Positions 58,324-64,000 of a DNA stretch of 64,000 nt are shown here, one piece after another; positions within the stretch are counted from its first letter, which is position 1, and each line of letters opens with the position of its first letter. The position numbers and the translations under genes were made by a program. The notes under the pieces were generated by a model. The model was not told the origin of the DNA. It saw only the letters and a list, made by a program, of their open reading frames with translations, and made no database searches. The stretch lies in contig WPIO01000002.1 of NCBI GenBank assembly GCA_009760855.2, positions 10,906,001-10,970,000 of the forward strand, written 5' to 3'. Source of the stretch: Cristatella mucedo (taxonomy: Eukaryota > Bryozoa > Phylactolaemata > Cristatellidae).

Positions 58324-58360
58324 TGGTTTTTAATGCAAATGTGGTTAGTGGCAGCATGAA
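58225..58360 (-). mobile_element. LINE-A 3' UTR fragment, decayed
   Basis: Contains ACTTGATAAAGCGACTCAGAG and TGTGGTTAGTGGCAGCATGA, both reversed LINE-A 3' UTR landmarks found at 12.6-12.8 kb and 46.65-46.83 kb. Confidence 0.6.
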
Positions 58361-58514
58361 CACACACGCATGTATTTGAACCGCGAAAGTTGAAGCGCAA
58401 AGTAGCGAGGGACGACTGTATATATATTTGTATGAACACACGCACACACGCGCGCACGCGCACGCGCGCATATTATACGACCCTCCACTTCTCGTCCCTC
58501 CGCCCAATGATTTC

Positions 58515-58690
58515 GTCGTGCATGCTGACCATGTGCATGTCAACCATAGCCATGTTATTCTCGTTGTTTGTTGAGCATACTACCACTAACCGATCGATTG
58601 TGCTTCCTTTGCAGCAAATTTAAAGCGCCCAGAAAGAGATTGAGCTCTCCGAGGGCGCTATATCAAATGTATTATTATCATTATTATTAA
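58515..58690 (+). mobile_element. LINE-A 3' end
   Basis: CATGTTATTCTCGTTGTTTG then the terminal hairpin AGCGCCC (58624-58630) pairing with GGGCGCT (58653-58659), then ATT repeats. Confidence 0.9.
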
Positions 58691-58987
58691 TATTATCATC
58701 GGCACTTTTCAAAGTGCCGCGCTTACTTGGGTGGTATAGCCGGTCGAGGCGTCGTCCGTCCAGCGGCTGCGCGCTCTGCCGCCGCCGCCCTCGCTCAGCG
58801 TCTGCGGCTCTGCATCCGCCGAAATTGCATTACCCTGTCTGCTTAGCAAATGGCTGCCTCGGCCTGGGTCGCCAGCTAGCCTCTAACGATGCCCATTAGA
58901 GGGCGCAGTTTACGCACTCCGCCGGCGCCGCGATCAATACTGGGATGACTTGTCGCGTCGAAGTCGCTGACGCTCAGACGCGCCGCC
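58691..58987. other. CpG-rich upstream of a possible first exon
   Basis: GC-rich and CpG-rich DNA, consistent with a promoter. No TATA box was identified. Confidence 0.35.
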
Positions 58988-59090
58988 ATGGTCGGTGATT
59001 TCCGAGCGGCGCTTTTCTTCGCCGCTCTGACGCTGCCGTCGCCGGCTACGTCGTTGCTAGGTGTCGGCGGGGACAAGCTCGTCACCGTAG
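58988..59090 (+). CDS. Candidate first coding exon with signal peptide
   Basis: The ATG at 58988 has an ideal context (GCCGCCATGG). The 34 codons encode a short head, the hydrophobic core AALFFAALTLPSPATS with a plausible cleavage after it, and then GVGGDKLVTV. The frame runs into the consensus donor GTAG|GTGAGT after 59090, giving a phase-1 intron, common after signal-peptide exons of secreted or membrane proteins. It lies in CpG-rich DNA. The next exon was not identified in the window, so the product is unknown. The competing reading is the longer minus frame at 58876-59487, which has no motif. Confidence 0.35.
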
Positions 59091-62024
59091 GTGAGTGACA
59101 AGCCGAAACAGTTCGAGTCAGCAGCAGCAGCGGCAGCAGCGGCAGCGAGCGCCCGCCGCCGCCGCCGCCGCTGAGGTTGGGCTCTCGAAGGTGGGACAGG
59201 TCGCTATCGCGACGCCACTTTCCTACTGCCGAGGCCGTTACCCTCGCTATCCCGGTTCTCAAGCAGGATCCGCTTCCCCCTAGAAAAAAATAGCGGTGCG
59301 TACGAGCTCTTCTTCCCCGAGCGAGCGAGCGAGCACGGTAGCATATATCTGTCCGCCGCCAGTAAGCGAAACTATACAACGTCTTCAAGACGCTCAAGCG
59401 ACAAGGCAACTCGTTCAAGGCTGCTAGTTCTCCCACGTCACAAATTGACGTCGCCATGAACATTTGACCGCACGTGGCGTTGCGCATTGCGAGTTACAGT
59501 AGCTAAAGCGTCCGAGGAGGGGAAAGTTTTTAGGCATTAGTTATTGGGCACGTCAATATTAGCGATACGCCGTAGCCACAGCTATATGCATAGACATGGA
59601 GCGCGCTCCCATCAGGGGCGGTGGGCCAACTGACAGCCTCGCTGGACCGACTCTTTTAAGCATTCAATCGCGGTTAGCCGCACGTCCTCCTAAGCTGACC
59701 GCACGCGCAGACTCCGGGATCGGCGCTATAGACAAAATGCTGCAGTGGCGGTAAACGGTCGCTTTCCCAATGGAAGAGAGATTGTGGTTTTCGCTGTCAT
59801 TTAATAGGCAGTCGTTAGCTTGAAATCCGCTCTCCGATGGGCCATTCACAGACGGCGCGCATCTCTCCCGGATTGCTAAAAGAAGAACGCCAGACGTTTC
59901 CAATGAGTAAGTTTCAGCCAAAGAAGAAACTGCATATCCAGATGTCGCAAATTCGCACCTACATTGGTTTACTATCGATCACAATCGTTAGAGGAAACCT
60001 ATTTCAGTTACGCCGGCTGCTGCTTAATGCGAATCCATTTGAAGAGCACAGCACACACAATTGTGCTTTAGCAGGTCTCATACTTGCATTGTTACTATGA
60101 TCCCTAATATTTTAATGCACTGACCGATCTTGTGAAGGTATCTGGCGAGAATGCTTTCACTAGCTATTTAGAAAAAACCGAATAATTAATGTAATAGGGT
60201 ACCAATTTACGCATACGCATTCGTGGTATTTAGCACACCGGAGCGCGTGTGCGTGAGTAAATGGATAGCTGTCATGCACTTCACAGGTTTTAAGCTTTTC
60301 CCTATTTAAAGCACCGTGATCGAACTATTGCAACAAAGGTCCAACTAGTGGCAATGCTTTGCTGACTGAATACTTACACTTGCTTGCAATAGCATTGTGG
60401 TGTATTATGATTACGCTGATTTAAATATGACTTAGGTAAGACTATTGTTCCGTGTTAGCAGTACCATGCAGTGCAGTAATAAAAGATGTTACGGTCACAC
60501 CTTGGCGATATGCCTTAGCCCTATGACAGCCGCAAAGATTGACTGGGCTTTTGCAGTCCGGCAGGATATGACCAAGGAAAATGAGTCAATTTGGATGAGA
60601 TTTTTTAATGAAAGACGAATTCGTGTCTACGTGACATTATCTACTATCGCGATGTATTTTTACTTTGAAATTGGAATTCTAACCATGCAAAACATGTCTC
60701 TTTGGTCGCGGCAGCAGGAATTTCACCGTCAGTTTCCCTGTGATATCCCTAGCTCTTTTCACGACAAAAAATAAGTACTTTTTTTAATTTCTCGAGGGCT
60801 GTTGACCAAAGGGTGGAACTGTACGACTTGGGAAAGTAGACCGTGGAACTCACTGCAACAGTTACGCAGTGGGATCGGTGAACGACGACCACGTGCCCCT
60901 TTGCGTGTCAATTTTAACACTTCCTTTCCCGCCGTCGTTTGCTACTGCTTCTTTGCCACCGATTTTCTCAACTAATCTCCTAATTAAGATAGAGTTTCCG
61001 TTATTTCATTGATGCATTTCTATTAAGGCACTTGGTTCCCGATTTCCCTAAATGAAATTTTTTTTAAAACTAATAAAAAAAAATAAAAACATTAAAAACA
61101 TTAAAAAGAGCTAACGCTCTGAGTGCTCCAGACTCTCAGCCGAATCCTCGTCGCTCTTTAGAGTCACACAGGGAGATAAGTCCTCGCACGAGCGTGCCCG
61201 TCCGAGCTCGCTCGCGTACGCACGCCCACGTAATTACACGCGCGCGCACCCAATTGAATATAACTGCGAGCAGTCGCGATGGCAGACGCCAAGCCCATAC
61301 GTACATAGCTCGGCCGCCGGTCAGTTGCGTGCCTAGCCAATCGGGCGGCCACCTGGTTCGTATCGGCAGCTCGTTCGTTGCTTCGATATGATGCCTGACT
61401 GTGTGACCTTTGAGCCGTCAGAAGGCGCCGCAATCGAAGCCACTTTCCAAGGGCCTTTGCCAGGGGACAGATGGGCGCTCGCTCGTCACCCAGATCGTGG
61501 ATTGTAGCTCTGCAGTGGACGGTTCTAGATTTCGCACTGCCAAGCAGGGTGGCAGCCGCCGCGGTTCTTCTTCGACAACCGTAGAAATAAGGCGCTACAT
61601 CGGAAGCTCTTTTATTCAGTTGTCATCAATCGCAGTGCAACACTTTTGTGATGCCACAACTCTATCGCGTCCGATGGAGAGTCCAGGTGTGGTTAGGACG
61701 CCTGCCTGCCTTCCGCGTCTGCACACGGCCCCGTTTAACACCAAAGCAAAATCGGAAACATTTTCCATAGACAAGCCGAACGTTCCAAGAAATTAATAGC
61801 ATTTTGAGAGCCCGGCTATTGCAAACACAATTATGCCACGTAACATCGAACAAAAAAGTACTGCAGAAGAGAGCGTGGCGGCAAACGATGCACCTAATAA
61901 AATCGAAAGATCATATTTGATACATCGCAGTCTACGAGTTTGCCTAAATTATGTCACCGCTTCTTCGTAAAACCTGCATTTGCTCATAGTGCAAGAATGA
62001 TATGAAGCTTATCCCCAAGGGTCT
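59091..62024. other. CpG-rich start, then no gene recognised
   Basis: 59117-59175 has GCAGCAGCGGCAG and CCGCCG triplet repeats. The plus frame at 60445-60774 (109 codons, with DMTKENESIWMRFFNERRIR) and those at 59837-60100 and 61410-61796 are unidentified. No repeats of the local SINE/LINE families were found. If the candidate exon at 58988 is real, this is its first intron or includes further exons I cannot recognise. Confidence 0.35.
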
Positions 62025-62185
62025 TCGCCCAAGAGGTAAGGTGCTCGCTCTTCACGACCCGTATTGTGAGTTCGAGTCCTGCAGTGGGAGATCCTGTATT
62101 GTCAACTGCAAGCGGTGGTGATTGCCATGAAGGCTATTCCGCCGCTATATAAATGAGGCTGTTAAATCAGCATGCCTTTTTACTA
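62025..62185 (+). mobile_element. SINE-2 copy
   Basis: AAGAGGTAAGGTGCTCGCTC, CACGACCCGT, B box GAGTTCGAGTCCTGCAGTGG, body GAGATCCTGTATTGTCAACTG, ending GAGGCTGTTAAATCAG. Confidence 0.85.
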
Positions 62186-62399
62186 TATGGGGCAGAACTA
62201 GATTTATATGAGTTTTGTAAATTAATTATTAATCTATTTACAGAAGTTATGTATTTGACTTAACGTTTATAAAGTGAGCTGATTAGGATAAGAAAGGTTA
62301 CGTTTTCTATTACGCAATATCGGGGCCATTGAAGACAGCAATTAAAGCTGATTTGATTAACGTAAATATATTCCTAAACATACTTATAGCTACGCAAAT

Positions 62400-62690
62400 A
62401 AGTGGACTCCCAAAGCCCGGAACTCACTAGCGACGTACGTCACAACGTGCCCTAACGTGACATTTAAAAAGAAGCTTAACAGGCATCTGTTTATTATAGC
62501 ATTTTGCGAGTCTTTGTGATTCGCTCTTCGTGTACGTGTATCTGCTTACATTGTGCCTGTTGCTTGCGAATTTTACCACCAAACATTTAGCGATGCTTTA
62601 TATACAGCCTCTGTAAAGTGCCTATAGAGAGAGATTCAGTTCTCTTAGGGCGTAATACAAATGTATTACTATTATTGTTATTAGACATAT
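62400..62690 (+). mobile_element. LINE-A 3' end
   Basis: Encodes the ORF2 end around PKARNSLATYVTTCPNVTFK, then the 3' UTR and tail AAAGTGCCTATAGAGAGAG, CAGTTCTCTTAGGGCG and ATT repeats. Confidence 0.88.
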
Positions 62691-63376
62691 ACAAATGATA
62701 AAATGCTACGACCAATTCCATTGCTATGTGCACCGACCTGAATCATCTTGTAGCTAGTAATTGCTAATGACATTTTAAGCTCGAGGCTTGGTATGCGCCA
62801 CAAATACGCCTCGCTTTCACCTTTAGGCGCCCTCTTTACATCGGGAGATGAAGCAGAGCAAGTGGCTTTTCGCAACGGTATCCTCAGACACAAGGAAGAA
62901 ACAACTCTGGTTAAATTGAGCCCTCTTCCGGCTGCCATCGTCAATGGTTCAGCTGCATTGGAGTATTCAGCCAAGTGTAAGCAGAGCGGGCCTGTCCAAC
63001 TGTTACCCACCACAGCCCCGCCCCACCCGCCCCGCCCCGCCGATTTTCATTAGTAAAGACCTACTGCCAGTGCGTCGATTTTGGTTCGACAGGCCCGTTC
63101 TGATGCTGCCGTGTTTTTTCAAGGCTTAAATGATACCCTAAATGTAGGAGCAGATAACCCAGTGTTGCTTATAGAGTCATCGTCGCTACCGCAGCTTCGG
63201 AGTAAGCGTAGTTTTCCGACTCTTCTTCGCGTCAACCACGTCAACCGCGTCAACCCGCGGAGAGGATCTACCATACTGGTGAATTCGACCGGATAGCCGC
63301 AGCTTAACCCCTTCAAGCATTGGCACATAATTATGTAGTGTTATACTTAGAGGAATGCAGGTTTTGTCAGGCTATA
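62691..63376. other. No gene recognised
   Basis: Overlapping frames at 62681-63013 (minus) and 62793-63053 (plus) show no family motif. CGTCAACC occurs three times near 63228-63254. Confidence 0.4.
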
Positions 63377-63426
63377 CACACACACACACACACAGACACA
63401 GACACACACACACACACACACACGCA

Positions 63427-63503
<77 letters not shown>

Positions 63504-63516
63504 ACACACACACACA

Positions 63517-63603
<87 letters not shown>

Positions 63604-63610
63604 TTATATT
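63377..63610. repeat. (CA)n with CGCA variants, then short (TA)n
   Basis: About 215 bp of CA dinucleotides, including a CGCA block at 63422-63446. All overlapping Cys-Val and His-Thr frames are artefacts. Confidence 0.98.
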
Positions 63611-64000
63611 TATATGCGTATGCAGGTCCAGATCCAGGTAAAGTGGGTGCACGTGCTAGTCTATCAAAAATGAGCTACGTTGGTAGCCGCTCCTCAGAAA
63701 TTTTGCTCTCCGAGGTAATTAAGGCTTGACCAGCAGCCGCGTAATTGACTTCTCGCCTCTTACTCGTTTAAAGCACGCCTAGGGACCTCTGATTCTTTAA
63801 TTGCCGCTCCTCGCTGACCTTGTCAAGGCAGTCTTTTCAGCACGATATCGATGCTGGTGAGGTGACGAACCTAATGTATCACTGCCTGTGACTCCTCATA
63901 CTATTGAGGCAGGTGTTTCCACGTAGTTCTACATTAAAAATCGCACCGAATTTCGGTACGCATAGAATGAACATTTACTAGCAAAACAAAAAGCGAGGAA
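63611..64000. other. No gene recognised
   Basis: Unassigned DNA to the window end. Confidence 0.4.

Noticed and set aside
58876-59487. 203-codon minus-strand frame
   Set aside because: It owes its length to GC-rich, stop-poor DNA, includes Gly/Pro runs and shows no domain.
63320-63729. Cys-Val and His-Thr repeat frames
   Set aside because: Artefacts of the (CA)n microsatellite.

Overview
The window looks like nuclear DNA of an invertebrate animal, probably marine. There are no dense bacterial-style ORFs. It has one clear spliced gene, many degraded retroposons (LINEs and tRNA-derived SINEs), two DNA-transposon relics, a large virus-like element with inverted terminal repeats, and long microsatellites. 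I cannot name the species.

Layout. 1-1441: no gene recognised. 1442-13949: an AT-rich, decayed Polinton/Maverick-like element bounded by diverged terminal inverted repeats. It holds a broken protein-primed family B DNA polymerase, a probable capsid region, small membrane and Cys-rich ORFs, a long (GA)n tract and three LINE insertions. 14.3-17.3 kb: (CT)n, then a three-level nest in which a LINE-A carries a SINE-2 that carries a LINE-B end. 19.3-21.2 kb: a DUF4371/ZMYM-type hAT transposase pseudogene. 23.26-26.23 kb, minus strand: an eight-repeat beta-thymosin gene, the best supported gene here, with a recently triplicated exon-intron unit and a possible promoter near 28.7 kb. 28.9-47.9 kb: mostly LINE-A and SINE debris, with a SPIN-type hAT MITE inside a LINE-A reverse transcriptase at 33.7 kb. 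48-58 kb: sparse repeats, a LINE-C copy, one unknown degraded coding block and (TA)n/(CA)n arrays. 58.7-59.5 kb: a CpG-rich stretch with a possible first exon encoding a signal peptide. 59.5-64 kb: little recognisable apart from a SINE, a LINE tail and (CA)n.

How parts relate. LINE-A and SINE-1 end in the same hairpin (AGCGCC...GGGCGCT) followed by ATT repeats, the usual sign that a SINE uses the LINE's enzyme. The nested insertions give a relative order: LINE-A copies are older than the SINE-2, LINE-B and SPIN-like insertions within them. The Polinton-like element had decayed or was still present when LINE-A and LINE-B copies landed in it. The thymosin gene is the only sequence here that appears to be under coding constraint.
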